DNA from: Candidatus Peregrinibacteria bacterium Gr01-1014_25
Lineage (GTDB): Bacteria; Patescibacteriota; Gracilibacteria; Peribacterales; Peribacteraceae
Length of the DNA stretch: 33,419 nt
Direction of reading: 5' to 3'
Assembly: GCA_007376205.1 (NCBI GenBank)
Contig: VMFU01000009.1
Span: 1 to 33,419, forward strand
Made by a program: the position numbers and the translations under genes. The number at the start of each line of letters is the position of its first letter. Position 1 is the first letter of the stretch. Positions 14,914 to 22,674 of the stretch are shown here, in pieces. The notes beneath the pieces were generated by a model, which searched no databases, had not been told where the DNA came from, and saw only the letters and a list, made by a program, of their open reading frames with translations.

Positions 14914-15470
14914 AGCGACAGCTCGCCATGACCGATCCTGATGTGCAGATCCTTGCGAGCCTTTCTCTGGGTTTGAAGGGAGAATACATCCGCCCGCGCG
15001 AAGATCCGTGGGCTGGCAGCCCGTTTGCCTGGATCCTCACGCGTCCCTCGCGTCAGCGCGGAAAAATCGGAGAGCAGCTTCTCGCGGGCTGGTGTGCCGC
15101 CCGCGATCTCAATGTCCTGCGAAGTGGAAACAGCGACGCCGACAGAGTCATCGAGGGGAAGCGCGTCGAAATCAAATTCTCGACGCTGTGGCAAAGCGGA
15201 TCGTATACCTTCCAGCAAATACGCGACCAGGATTATGATTACCTCATCTGCCTCGGCATCTGCCCGCTTGACGCCCATGCTTGGATTTTTGCGAAGCGCG
15301 CGATTCCGTTCGGGAAGCTCAAACATCAACATGGCGGAAGCCGTGGCCGCGATACATGGTGGCTGACATTCAAACCCGACCAACCTCCGGTTTGGCTTCG
15401 CAAAGGCGGCGGCCGCCTTGCCGACGTCCACAAGATCCTTGCACGCTTCCGTACCAAAAACCGCTCGTGA
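14910..15470 (+). CDS. Putative type II restriction endonuclease
   Basis: 186 aa. It starts inside the methyltransferase stop (ATGA), the classic arrangement of a cognate nuclease. GKIGEQL, then SDADRVIEGKRVEIKF (about 75-90) gives Asp78, Glu87 and Lys89 in the spacing of a PD-(D/E)xK nuclease core, with Glu55 a possible fourth acidic residue. After it come aromatic, Gln/Asp-rich segments (YTFQQIRDQDYDYLICLG) that look like the following core strand and helix. I cannot name the specificity family. ATG 14928 is an alternative start. No separate specificity or translocase subunit is present, which agrees with a simple type II system. Confidence 0.7.
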   Translation: MKRQLAMTDPDVQILASLSLGLKGEYIRPREDPWAGSPFAWILTRPSRQRGKIGEQLLAGWCAARDLNVLRSGNSDADRVIEGKRVEIKFSTLWQSGSYTFQQIRDQDYDYLICLGICPLDAHAWIFAKRAIPFGKLKHQHGGSRGRDTWWLTFKPDQPPVWLRKGGGRLADVHKILARFRTKNRS

Positions 15471-15799
15471 CTATCCCCTCTTGGCTCGCCATTGCTGTCG
15501 CTGTCGCCGTTGCGGCGTCCGCGAATTCCGTCGCCGCGCTGTGGGCGGGGGATAAGCTGTCGCCGATCTATCTGCCTTTGCTCCTCATCCTCTCACCGCT
15601 GGTCTTCGTCACGTTTGGCATCGTCACGACAAGCAAAGGACTCTCCATTGCTTCGGGTGTGATCGATTCCCTCCTCGTGCTGACCACCATGTTCATCGGA
15701 CTCGTGCTCTTCGGCGAGTGGAAGTACATCACCAATCTCCAACTCATGGGAATGGGCATGGCCGTCATCGGCATTGTCCTCATGCTCACGCGCCATTGA
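15467..15799 (+). CDS. Four-helix membrane protein, SMR/EamA-like, coupled to R-M genes
   Basis: 110 aa from a GTG start that overlaps the preceding TGA (GTGA). The preceding residues in the open frame belong to the shadow of the nuclease gene, so GTG 15467 is preferred. Four hydrophobic segments fill the protein, and the second half (SIASGVIDSLLVLTTMFIG, LVLFGEWKY, then GMGMAVIGIVLML) follows the pattern of the C-terminal half of small multidrug resistance/EamA transporters, including the FGE turn. The family's early membrane glutamate is not obvious. Translational coupling to a nuclease is unusual and suggests co-regulation; a transport substrate cannot be named. Ends 7 bp from the convergent kinase gene. 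Confidence 0.75.
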   Translation: MTIPSWLAIAVAVAVAASANSVAALWAGDKLSPIYLPLLLILSPLVFVTFGIVTTSKGLSIASGVIDSLLVLTTMFIGLVLFGEWKYITNLQLMGMGMAVIGIVLMLTRH

Positions 15800-15805
15800 T
15801 CGGCT

Positions 15806-17323
15806 CTACGCTTTCTTTCGCAAATTCCAGAGGGGCAGCCAGCGTCGGCGCGACGTCTGCTTTGGAATCGCCTCTTCTGTGAGAGGCAGGGAAACGTAGA
15901 ACGTCGTCCCCTTCCCCGTATCGCTTTCGAAACGGATCGATCCGCCCAGCGCTTCGACGGCACCCTTAGCGACATACAGACCGAAACCATTGCCCTTCAC
16001 TTGATTGCGCACGTTGCTCGCGCGGAAGAGTTTGTCGAACGCTCGCTCCTGCTCGGCCTTGGGAATGCCACAACCCGTGTCGCGGACGACGTAGTGCATC
16101 ACGCCGTCGCGGATGGTGACGGTGAAATCGACGTGTCCTCCCGTGGGCGTGTACTTGATGGCATTCGAGAGGAGGTTGTCCATCGTCATCTGCACCAAGC
16201 GCTTGTCCAGACGCGCAGGCGGGAATGACTTGGGAAGGCTGACGCGGAAATCGACCTTCTGTTCTGCGGCCTTCGGCCGCATCACGTCGACCGTCTCGCC
16301 GATGACTTCCTGTACGTTCAACGCATCGCGATTCACCTGCATGCGGCCAAGTTGGACGCGAGAAACGTCCAAAATCATGCTGACCAGATCGTTCATTTTA
16401 TGCACGACCCCCTGCGCGGTCACAAGATTCTCCTTCTGTTCTTTGTTCAATTCGCCCATGTCACCGTCCAGCAACATTTCGCAGTACCATTTGAGCGATG
16501 ACACTGGTGTGGCAAGTTGGTGCGTAACGATTCCCAAGAGTTCGTCCTTTTGGCGGTCGAGGTCCTCGACGAGTTCAACACGGTTATTCCAGATTTTAAT
16601 AAGCGCACATGCCAAAATAAGAAGAATGCCGATCAGAAGGAAAATGAACGCTAAGAATGGAAAAAGTGTTTGTCTGGTGACAACCAAGAAGTCGTTCACT
16701 TTGATATCTGTACCGATGATGGCAACTATTTTGCCATTTATATCTCTAATTGGTGCATAGCCAGTGAGCACTTGTCCATACGAATCTTCATATAACTCTC
16801 TATTTGTCAGTGGTCCCTTGTACGCCTCAAATGCTTCCTCGGGCGGTTCCGGATATGGCTGTCCAGGCCACTGAAGTTGATCTGGCCCCTCGGGCTCAAT
16901 TTTGCCATCGCTGTTCGCATCAATATCATTTGTTATGTCGTCATCTGTATTTGCATATGGATTAATCGATTCTGCATCTGCAACGAACTCCATCAGAGTT
17001 GGATCGTTTTTCGTTTTTCTGAAAATGTACATGAAAACAATGTTCGGGTTTTCGTCCTTTGCCCTTTTAAGTTTTGTGACAACCCTAGCCCATGCGGGCT
17101 TTTTCCAGTCGCTTTCTTCTTGCAGGGCCTCCATATCCTGATAATCAATGTTTGCAGCTTGTGTGATTGCTATAGAAAGCAGTCTTTGACGAAGGTTATC
17201 CGTCAGAAGATTGACTGTGTGCTCATAGAGCACCCACGAAACGCTCGCAGTAATTCCGATCGCAAGCAGAATCAATCCGCCTCCAAGCCATGTCATTGTT
17301 CTTTTTTCAGTTTTTGTCTCCAC
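15806..17323 (-). CDS. Membrane sensor histidine kinase with Cache-like sensor and EF-hand-like loop
   Basis: 505 aa. TM1 about 11-33, an extracytoplasmic domain about 34-218, TM2 about 221-245, then the kinase. The end of the sensor (LTGYAPIRDINGKIVAIIGTDI) is typical of Cache folds. DANSDGKIEPE at 135-145 matches an EF-hand calcium loop except for its last ligand. The kinase is complete: H-box GIVTHQLATP with His268, N-box DNLLSNAIKYTP, G1 RDTGCGIP, F-box FDKLFR and G2 GNGFGLYVAKG. The start is GTG 17323, placed 6 nt after TATAAT. No response regulator is adjacent. The DNA is GC-rich over the kinase but clearly AT-rich over the sensor and TM segments, with the change near 16560-16600 just inside TM2, as if the sensor half came from another source. 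Confidence 0.93.
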   Translation of the reverse strand: METKTEKRTMTWLGGGLILLAIGITASVSWVLYEHTVNLLTDNLRQRLLSIAITQAANIDYQDMEALQEESDWKKPAWARVVTKLKRAKDENPNIVFMYIFRKTKNDPTLMEFVADAESINPYANTDDDITNDIDANSDGKIEPEGPDQLQWPGQPYPEPPEEAFEAYKGPLTNRELYEDSYGQVLTGYAPIRDINGKIVAIIGTDIKVNDFLVVTRQTLFPFLAFIFLLIGILLILACALIKIWNNRVELVEDLDRQKDELLGIVTHQLATPVSSLKWYCEMLLDGDMGELNKEQKENLVTAQGVVHKMNDLVSMILDVSRVQLGRMQVNRDALNVQEVIGETVDVMRPKAAEQKVDFRVSLPKSFPPARLDKRLVQMTMDNLLSNAIKYTPTGGHVDFTVTIRDGVMHYVVRDTGCGIPKAEQERAFDKLFRASNVRNQVKGNGFGLYVAKGAVEALGGSIRFESDTGKGTTFYVSLPLTEEAIPKQTSRRRWLPLWNLRKKA

Positions 17324-17329
17324 CTATTC

Positions 17330-17358
17330 ATTATAACACGCATTGGATTCGGCGACAA
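17330..17358 (-). promoter_or_regulatory. Promoter of the sensor kinase gene, leaderless geometry
   Basis: Minus strand: TTGTCG (17353-17358), 17-bp spacer, extended TGT plus TATAAT (17330-17335), then 6 nt to GTG 17323. It straddles the stop codon of the upstream ALDH-like gene. Confidence 0.7.
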
Positions 17359-17371
17359 TGCTGAAAACCTA

Positions 17372-19228
17372 CTAAACGTCTAATAGCTCTGCAATACGCC
17401 CTCTATCGGCTTCCAAGAGAAATGGTACGAGTCGCGGCCCTGCCTCGGTTCCCAGTAGCAGATTATAAATATGCCTGAAGAATCTTTGTTGGTTCTTACG
17501 CTTAGTGACAGATGCGGCCTTAGATAAGCAGGGCAGTTGATATAGCCATTGGGCAAATTTTGCTGCATCAATCCGTTCATTTTGAATCAGCATCGCCCTT
17601 AGCTTCCGCACTGGTTTCAAGTCGCTCTCCATTAATGAGGCAATGTACTTTTTGTTGGGCTGTTTTAGTAGACTAAAAGTATTTTTTTTCTCTAGACGCA
17701 CATATCTAGCTGAGGTCTGATTAAGGGTGTGAGTATCGACATAACACTCCCCCCATAACACCTGAGTGTTCTCTTCACGGTCTACTTTTAACCCTAACAA
17801 TTTGTGCACATTTCTGGCCTGTACTTTGTCCCAGTAAGCATCATCTCTTTGCTTTAGGACTTTTTTGCCTAGGGCTGGCTTCACTAGGTAATCGAAAATA
17901 TCACGTTGGGGCAGAGTCGGCTTACAAACAATTTTACCATTGAAACTTATGCTGGAAGCGGCGAAACCATAGCCTCCATAGGGCTGCGTGCCCCTTTCAA
18001 CTCCTAAGGCGTGTAAATGTGTATTCCGCAAAACAGATTTTGAATCATGCAAAATCTTATTGCCAATTTTGCGTCCAATCAGGGCATGGACATAATCACT
18101 CGATCCATACAGTGAAATATACATCGCATTACGTGCATATCGATCATCTTCGAAGTACAGGGATAGGTCTTCGTCATGTTCATATTCTTGAATAAACATT
18201 ATTGGCGCAAAAACCTCAGTATAATTTCCCCCACATTTCAATGGTCTGCAGATAATTGTTGGTTCAACAATTGCTTCCCTCGAACGAATTATTCCTGGCA
18301 TATATGGATCGCACCAATGTCGATTTGCAATGAGCAAGTGCTGAATGCGCACCAAATCTTCGGGATCACTAATCGGCCCGACTCTGCATTTTTTGTCTCC
18401 GTATTGACCAACATGCACATCGCGCAGTTTCTCGCGCACGATTTTTAAGAACTCACCAAAAATCTTCTTGTGCACCAAAATGGTATTGGGAGCTGCACAA
18501 TCTTGTCCTTGATTATATAATTGTAAAACAAGTGCTGCTTCGGCTGCTTTAGCAGCGTTCGCATCACTACTTACAACAATTGGGTTGTGCCCAGCGCCAT
18601 TAGTTATGAATAAAGTTCGTTTGTCGAAAACCAGTCGCAATCTTTCGGCATGAGCTGGTATTCCAGTAAAAATCACAGCGTCGCAAACCGGTATGCTTTC
18701 TTGTGTTTTGGAATTCATGCGTATAGCAGACCTTTCCATCAAGAAACCTAAGCGCTCCTTTTTTGAAACGATGACATTTGGAAAAAAGAAAGAACAATTC
18801 AAGGTTTTCAGTAATCTAGGGAAAAAATGGCGCATGCAATTTGGCACACGAAAATGCACCTGACTCCCCATCAGAGATGGAACGAGTACAAAACATGCAA
18901 GTGCATATAAAGGCTGATTTCTAGGCAAAAAGGAAGTTATTTCACCGACACGCAATTGAAAGTATTCTTTATTTTCATGGAGATTTCTCAGCAAATCTAA
19001 AGTTCGATTGCACTCATCTTGCACAACCTCGTAACTCTCGTACTCAAGCAAAATTTGAGAAATTTTCGAAAATTGCTCTTCTATGTGATTAGCAAAATCG
19101 AGGGCAATTTTAGCAACAACTCGAAAATCAACTAGTCCGAATTTTTCATAAGCAAGTTCTGCTGCTATTTGATTAGCTGCGTAAATAGACCGATATTTGG
19201 GAGAGGTACTCCGCAAGGTTTGCGCCAT
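17372..19228 (-). CDS. Aldehyde-dehydrogenase-like protein fused to a class I LysRS-type C-terminal domain
   Basis: 618 aa. Residues 1-455 follow the ALDH fold: RNQPLYALACFVLVPSL near 103-119 (family N.P), VIFTGIPAHAERL near 185-196 (nucleotide-binding turn), GQDC with the presumed nucleophile Cys244, TEVFAPI near 337-343 (family E.FGP) and PYGGYG near 416-421. Two canonical residues are changed: the catalytic-base block ELGGKNP reads NGAGHNP, and the NAD-binding KPS region reads HFRVPN. Loss of the base is common in CoA-acylating/reductive relatives, so water-driven oxidation is unlikely. The last ~60 residues (QRFFRHIYNLLLGTEAGPRL) resemble the C-terminal helical domain of class I lysyl-/glutamyl-tRNA synthetases. 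Such a fusion is unfamiliar to me. The whole gene is AT-rich compared with its surroundings. Substrate unknown. Confidence 0.75.
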   Translation of the reverse strand: MAQTLRSTSPKYRSIYAANQIAAELAYEKFGLVDFRVVAKIALDFANHIEEQFSKISQILLEYESYEVVQDECNRTLDLLRNLHENKEYFQLRVGEITSFLPRNQPLYALACFVLVPSLMGSQVHFRVPNCMRHFFPRLLKTLNCSFFFPNVIVSKKERLGFLMERSAIRMNSKTQESIPVCDAVIFTGIPAHAERLRLVFDKRTLFITNGAGHNPIVVSSDANAAKAAEAALVLQLYNQGQDCAAPNTILVHKKIFGEFLKIVREKLRDVHVGQYGDKKCRVGPISDPEDLVRIQHLLIANRHWCDPYMPGIIRSREAIVEPTIICRPLKCGGNYTEVFAPIMFIQEYEHDEDLSLYFEDDRYARNAMYISLYGSSDYVHALIGRKIGNKILHDSKSVLRNTHLHALGVERGTQPYGGYGFAASSISFNGKIVCKPTLPQRDIFDYLVKPALGKKVLKQRDDAYWDKVQARNVHKLLGLKVDREENTQVLWGECYVDTHTLNQTSARYVRLEKKNTFSLLKQPNKKYIASLMESDLKPVRKLRAMLIQNERIDAAKFAQWLYQLPCLSKAASVTKRKNQQRFFRHIYNLLLGTEAGPRLVPFLLEADRGRIAELLDV

Positions 19229-19303
19229 ACCATTTAGATTCTACCTAAAGAATGTACGTAAATCATTACATCGCTGAATCTTGTTATATCTCAAATCTAC
19301 CTC

Positions 19304-20368
19304 CTACAAACTCTCCTCAATTTCCTCCGCCACCTCGTCGGACACAATGCCCGATTTTCGCAAGCGCTTGAGGTCCTGTTCGAAGGAGTACATCCCCTCG
19401 CTGCTGCCCGTCTGCAGGACGGACCGCAGTTCATGCAGGCGGCTTTCGCGGATGATGTTGCCCACTGCCGGCGTGTTCACGAGCACCTCGCGCAGCGCGA
19501 CGAGTCCGCCCTTTGCCGCTGGGACAAGACGCTGGGAGATGATCGTGCGCAGCGAGAAGGAAATCTGCGAGCGGATCTGCGCCTGCTGATGGGACGGGAA
19601 GACGTCGATGATACGGTCGACGGTCTGCCACGTGTTCGGCGTGTGCAGCGTGGCGAACGTCAGGTGACCGGTCTCCGCAAGCGTGAGGGCCGCGGCAATC
19701 GTCTCCGGGTCGCGCATTTCGCCGACGAGAATGATATCCGGGTCCTGGCGCAGCACACGTTTGAGCGCCTCGGGAAATGCCAGGAAGTCCTGCCCGTACT
19801 GCCGCTGACGAACGATGCCTTTGCCCTTGGGGAAGAGGAATTCGATCGGGTCCTCGAGCGTGACGACGTTCACGGCGCGCGATTGGTGGATGGCGTTGAT
19901 GAGCGACGCGAGAGAGGTCGATTTGCCCGTGCCGGTGGGACCGACGAAGAGCACGAGGCCGTCTTGCAATGCGCAGACGCTCTCCGCGACGTCCTTCAAG
20001 TCGAGGGTATCGACCGTGGGGATCACGTCGGGGATCGTGCGGGCGGCGATGGTGACCGATCCACGTTCGACGGAGCAGTTCACACGGAAGCGCGGACCAC
20101 CGCGAAGCTGGTAGGACGCGTCGAGTTCGCGCTCTCGCTGGAAGCGCTCATAGGCCGTCCCGCCCAGCAGGGCCTTGGCGATACTTTCGGCCAGCTCGGA
20201 TGTCACGTCCTCGTTTGTTTGCGCGACGAGCGCGCCGTTGACCCGGTAGAACACCGGCGAGCCCACGGCGATGTGGACGTCCGACGCTCCCGCCTCCACC
20301 GCATGCTGCAGGATCTGGTCATGGATCTGACCGCTCGATTTGCCGGCACCAGCCGCGCGCTTGGGCAT
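19304..20368 (-). CDS. pilT: PilT-like type IV pilus retraction ATPase
   Basis: 354 aa. A secretion-superfamily ATPase that powers pilus retraction at the inner membrane. An N-terminal PAS-like domain (ASDVHIAVGSPVFYRVNG) is followed by Walker A GPTGTGKST (about 143-151), the Asp box VTLEDPIEF, Walker B IILVGEMRDPETI and the His box TGHLTFATLHT. The C-terminal helices, including the AIRNLIRE-like part (VGNIIRESRLHEL), are typical of PilT. ATG 20368 is fixed by a promoter 6 nt upstream; the further open codons back to 20410 cover that promoter. No other pilus gene is in the window. A soluble partner or pilin elsewhere is expected. Confidence 0.94.
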   Translation of the reverse strand: MPKRAAGAGKSSGQIHDQILQHAVEAGASDVHIAVGSPVFYRVNGALVAQTNEDVTSELAESIAKALLGGTAYERFQRERELDASYQLRGGPRFRVNCSVERGSVTIAARTIPDVIPTVDTLDLKDVAESVCALQDGLVLFVGPTGTGKSTSLASLINAIHQSRAVNVVTLEDPIEFLFPKGKGIVRQRQYGQDFLAFPEALKRVLRQDPDIILVGEMRDPETIAAALTLAETGHLTFATLHTPNTWQTVDRIIDVFPSHQQAQIRSQISFSLRTIISQRLVPAAKGGLVALREVLVNTPAVGNIIRESRLHELRSVLQTGSSEGMYSFEQDLKRLRKSGIVSDEVAEEIEESL

Positions 20369-20374
20369 CCAAAC

Positions 20375-20403
20375 AGTATAGCATTTTTGGCTTCCTGCAG
20401 CAA
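20375..20403 (-). promoter_or_regulatory. Promoter of pilT, leaderless geometry
   Basis: Minus strand: TTGCTG (20398-20403), 17-bp spacer, extended TGC plus TATACT (20375-20380), then 6 nt to ATG 20368. One of the best promoter matches in the window. Confidence 0.7.
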
Positions 20404-20420
20404 TATTCAATCATTTCTCC

Positions 20421-20675
20421 TCACTCCGCCATCCTCCGGCACAGCGCCAGGACGCTCTTGCCGATGTGCGCGGCGGCCGCGGGATCGAGCCCCTCCTCTT
20501 CCTCTGCGGTTTCGGCCCACCACATCACCAGACCACCGACATCTTCCTGAATGTCCTCTCCCTCTTCCATCTCTTCGCGCATCTCCTGATACGCGCGGAC
20601 ACGCTGCGCGAGGAGCGACAACATTTGCCGGTCGAGCTGTTCAAGACGGGCCGCGGCGTTTGTGGCAACGGACAT
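20421..20675 (-). CDS. Small helical protein, chorismate-mutase (AroQ)-like
   Basis: 84 aa from ATG 20675. The pattern RLEQLDRQMLSLLAQRVRAY, then an acidic region and a last helix (GLDPAAAAHIGKSVLALC) follows the three-helix AroQ chorismate mutase fold, in which a long first helix carries the LD..LL.LL..R signature. The usual central lysine is replaced within EMREEMEE and the two tryptophans MWW lie in the second helix, so mutase activity is doubtful. No other shikimate or aromatic-acid genes are nearby. It sits between HTTM (73 bp upstream) and pilT on the same strand. An equally fair reading is an unrelated helical orphan. Confidence 0.5.
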   Translation of the reverse strand: MSVATNAAARLEQLDRQMLSLLAQRVRAYQEMREEMEEGEDIQEDVGGLVMWWAETAEEEEGLDPAAAAHIGKSVLALCRRMAE

Positions 20676-20748
20676 GGCGCGTATGTTTGCCAAGCACGGA
20701 GCGATTGCAATGAATTGGCGTTGACAGGCGATGCGTATCGCTTCCCGC

Positions 20749-21669
20749 TTATCGCTTACCGCCGGGCTCTTTCTGTAGAAATTTCCATCGCCTCTCCAGC
20801 CAATCCGACACCTCCTCCGGCGGGAAGAAGACGACGTACGCGGGAATGAGCACGAGGAACCACCAGATGCCGAGCAGCAGCGCGATGAGCGTGTGGAAGA
20901 GTGCACCCCAGACGAAGAAAATCCAGCGCCAGCCGGGGATCCACAATCCGACGGGCATCGCGAATTCGAAGAGTTTGACGTGGAAAACGAGAGCGTCGTA
21001 GACGGCCATCGGCAGGTTCTGCCGCGCCAGCCAGAATCCGAGCGGCGTCCCCCAGCGGCCGACGAGTCCCCAGGCGAGGACTTCCCCGCTCTGCCAGTCG
21101 GGGAGCCAGAGCTTCTGCCAGCCTACCCCTAAGTACACGGCGGCGATCTGCACCGCGATGATGCGTTGCCACACGATGCTCACCGGTTCCCATGCGAACC
21201 ATGAACCGTGGCGCATCTTCATGCGAATGGAGAATGCACGGTCGGCGCCGCTGCACGCCAGCACGACGAGGAGGAAGGGGAAGAGCCGGTCGAACGACGT
21301 GTTGAAGAGGTGGAACGAGAGGAGCCATTCGTACATCCAGAGGAGCACGGCGACGGCCGCGGCGACACGCATACCCATGCCTGCGGCGACGCAGAGGAGC
21401 GAGGCGACGAGAACCGCGACGACGAGCTGGGCCGCCCATGCAGGAGGCGGGAGGAAGAGTATTGCCAGCACGCCGCCAACATCCGGGTGCGGCAAAACAA
21501 TGCCCGCGCGCGATGCGCTCGCCGCGATATACGGGAGGCGCGTCAGCCACAGCAGCGCGAGGAAAAGGCCGAGGCCGATACGCAGCAGCGCGAGCGCGTG
21601 CGGCGTGGTGTCGCGCAGCCACCAGGCGTCGAAACGCTCCAGCCGGGGATGGCGGGCGGGCGTTGTCAT
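20749..21669 (-). CDS. HTTM-domain membrane protein (vitamin-K-dependent gamma-carboxylase-like)
   Basis: 306 aa from ATG 21669, which overlaps the stop of the upstream gene (ATGA). Eight or more hydrophobic helices. LLRIGLGLFLALLWLTRLPYI, FDRLFPFLLVVLACSGADRAFS, YLGVGWQKL...W..GE and GLWIPGWRWIFFVWGALFHTLIALLLGIWWF are the typical HTTM pattern shared with bacterial gamma-carboxylase-like proteins. The activity of most bacterial HTTM proteins is unknown. It is translationally coupled to the 162-aa membrane-anchored partner upstream, an arrangement I associate with this family. Located in the cytoplasmic membrane. Confidence 0.85.
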   Translation of the reverse strand: MTTPARHPRLERFDAWWLRDTTPHALALLRIGLGLFLALLWLTRLPYIAASASRAGIVLPHPDVGGVLAILFLPPPAWAAQLVVAVLVASLLCVAAGMGMRVAAAVAVLLWMYEWLLSFHLFNTSFDRLFPFLLVVLACSGADRAFSIRMKMRHGSWFAWEPVSIVWQRIIAVQIAAVYLGVGWQKLWLPDWQSGEVLAWGLVGRWGTPLGFWLARQNLPMAVYDALVFHVKLFEFAMPVGLWIPGWRWIFFVWGALFHTLIALLLGIWWFLVLIPAYVVFFPPEEVSDWLERRWKFLQKEPGGKR

Positions 21670-22154
21670 TCGACGTCGGCGATGACGCGACGAAGGGTGA
21701 AGTACGGTTCTCGCCGAAGCGCGGCGAAGCCCTCGGGCGACCGGGGCCACTCCTCCCAGAGCACACGCACGCGGTCGTACGTCCTCCCCTGCTCCGCCTC
21801 GCGTGCCTGCAGCTGCAGGCCGATGTCCACCGCGGCGGCGAAGCGCCGTCCCGCGGGCTTGAGGCTGCGCAGGAACATCCGCGCATTCGCCTCACCGTTT
21901 CCCATCGGGAAGTACGGTGTAAGCTCGATCGCTTCCCACGTTCCGTCCGGATGGCGCCCCTCGGCGGCGAGCGCCCCGTTCCACCACGTGTCGCCCTGGT
22001 AGGGCGCGGCCATCGCATAGCTGAAGAACACGGCCGCATGCAGGAACGGCAGCTGCGGCACACGGTGGGTCATCGCCGCGCGCAGTCCCAGGAGCGTCAC
22101 CGCGAGGTACGCAAGAACGATCGCGCGAAGGCCGATGCGCCGGGCGTGCTGCAC
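21666..22154 (-). CDS. Membrane-anchored partner of HTTM protein
   Basis: 162 aa from a GTG at 22154, placed 6 nt after TACACT (22161-22166). The N-terminus has one hydrophobic helix (IVLAYLAVTLLGLRAA), possibly with a second weak segment, then a soluble part with YFPMGNGEANARMFLRS and LWEEWPRSPEGFAALRREPYF. Its stop overlaps the HTTM start by 4 bp, implying coupled synthesis and probably a complex. I do not recognise a named family beyond its pairing with HTTM. Confidence 0.8.
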   Translation of the reverse strand: MQHARRIGLRAIVLAYLAVTLLGLRAAMTHRVPQLPFLHAAVFFSYAMAAPYQGDTWWNGALAAEGRHPDGTWEAIELTPYFPMGNGEANARMFLRSLKPAGRRFAAAVDIGLQLQAREAEQGRTYDRVRVLWEEWPRSPEGFAALRREPYFTLRRVIADVE

Positions 22155-22160
22155 GGCGGC

Positions 22161-22166
22161 AGTGTA
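22161..22166 (-). promoter_or_regulatory. -10 element of the HTTM operon, leaderless geometry
   Basis: TACACT on the minus strand, exactly 6 nt before the GTG at 22154. No strong -35. It supports the GTG start. Confidence 0.5.
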
Positions 22167-22246
22167 TCGCGGCGGACGTTTCGGCGCCTTGCCCCGCCGT
22201 CATTTCTGCCTATGCTGTAGGGCGACGCCTCCTCCCCCTCCTTCTC

Positions 22247-22648
22247 ATGCGTGCCAAAGCCATCGTCATCGCCGCCATGATCCTCCTGCTGATCAGTCTC
22301 GTCGTCATCAACGGCAAGCGCCGCGCGGCGGAGCAGGAACTCAACCGCCTGTCCGTGCAGCTGCAGCAACTGCAGGGCAACCCGCAGCAGAACCAGGAAC
22401 AGGCGAACAAAATCCTCGCCAAAGTGAAGAAGCACATCGTCCTGGACGACAAGGTGCAACCGACGGTCGCGGCGATCATCGACGTGAAGAAGCTGCGCGA
22501 GCAGAACCCCTTCTATAACAAAGCGGAGAACGGGGACTTCCTCATCGTCACGCAGACGCGCGCGGTGCTGTACGACCCCGACAAGGACATGATCCTGGAC
22601 GTGGCCCCGGTGCAGCTCCAGCAGCCTGCCGCTCCCGCACAGAAATAA
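22247..22648 (+). CDS. Single-pass membrane protein with coiled coil, unknown function
   Basis: 133 aa: a short positive N-terminus, one TM helix ([17 protein letters not shown]), a Gln/Leu-rich coiled coil ([21 protein letters not shown]), then a small globular domain ([23 protein letters not shown]) and a Pro/Ala/Gln tail. The globular part should face outside. This anchor-coil-small-domain layout is common among uncharacterised CPR envelope proteins. TATGCT near 22210 with TTGCCC 16 bp upstream may be the promoter, leaving a leader of about 25-30 nt. It lies 62 bp before ftsH on the same strand. Confidence 0.75.
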   Translation: MRAKAIVIAAMILLLISLVVINGKRRAAEQELNRLSVQLQQLQGNPQQNQEQANKILAKVKKHIVLDDKVQPTVAAIIDVKKLREQNPFYNKAENGDFLIVTQTRAVLYDPDKDMILDVAPVQLQQPAAPAQK

Positions 22649-22674
22649 TTCTGCGCGGATAACCGCCAAAAGGG

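Larger units (their letters stand above)
16580..19310. other. AT-rich island covering the kinase sensor half and the ALDH-like gene
   Basis: By eye, GC content falls sharply between about 16580 and 19310, and codons ending in A/T become common, then return to GC-rich on both sides. No transposase, integrase, tRNA edge or terminal repeat is visible. The left border lies inside the kinase coding sequence and the right border at the pilT 3' end. Exact edges need a sliding-window calculation. Confidence 0.65.

Noticed and set aside
16580-19310. Integrated mobile element
   Set aside because: Only base composition differs; no integrase, transposase, att-like or terminal repeats were found at the edges.
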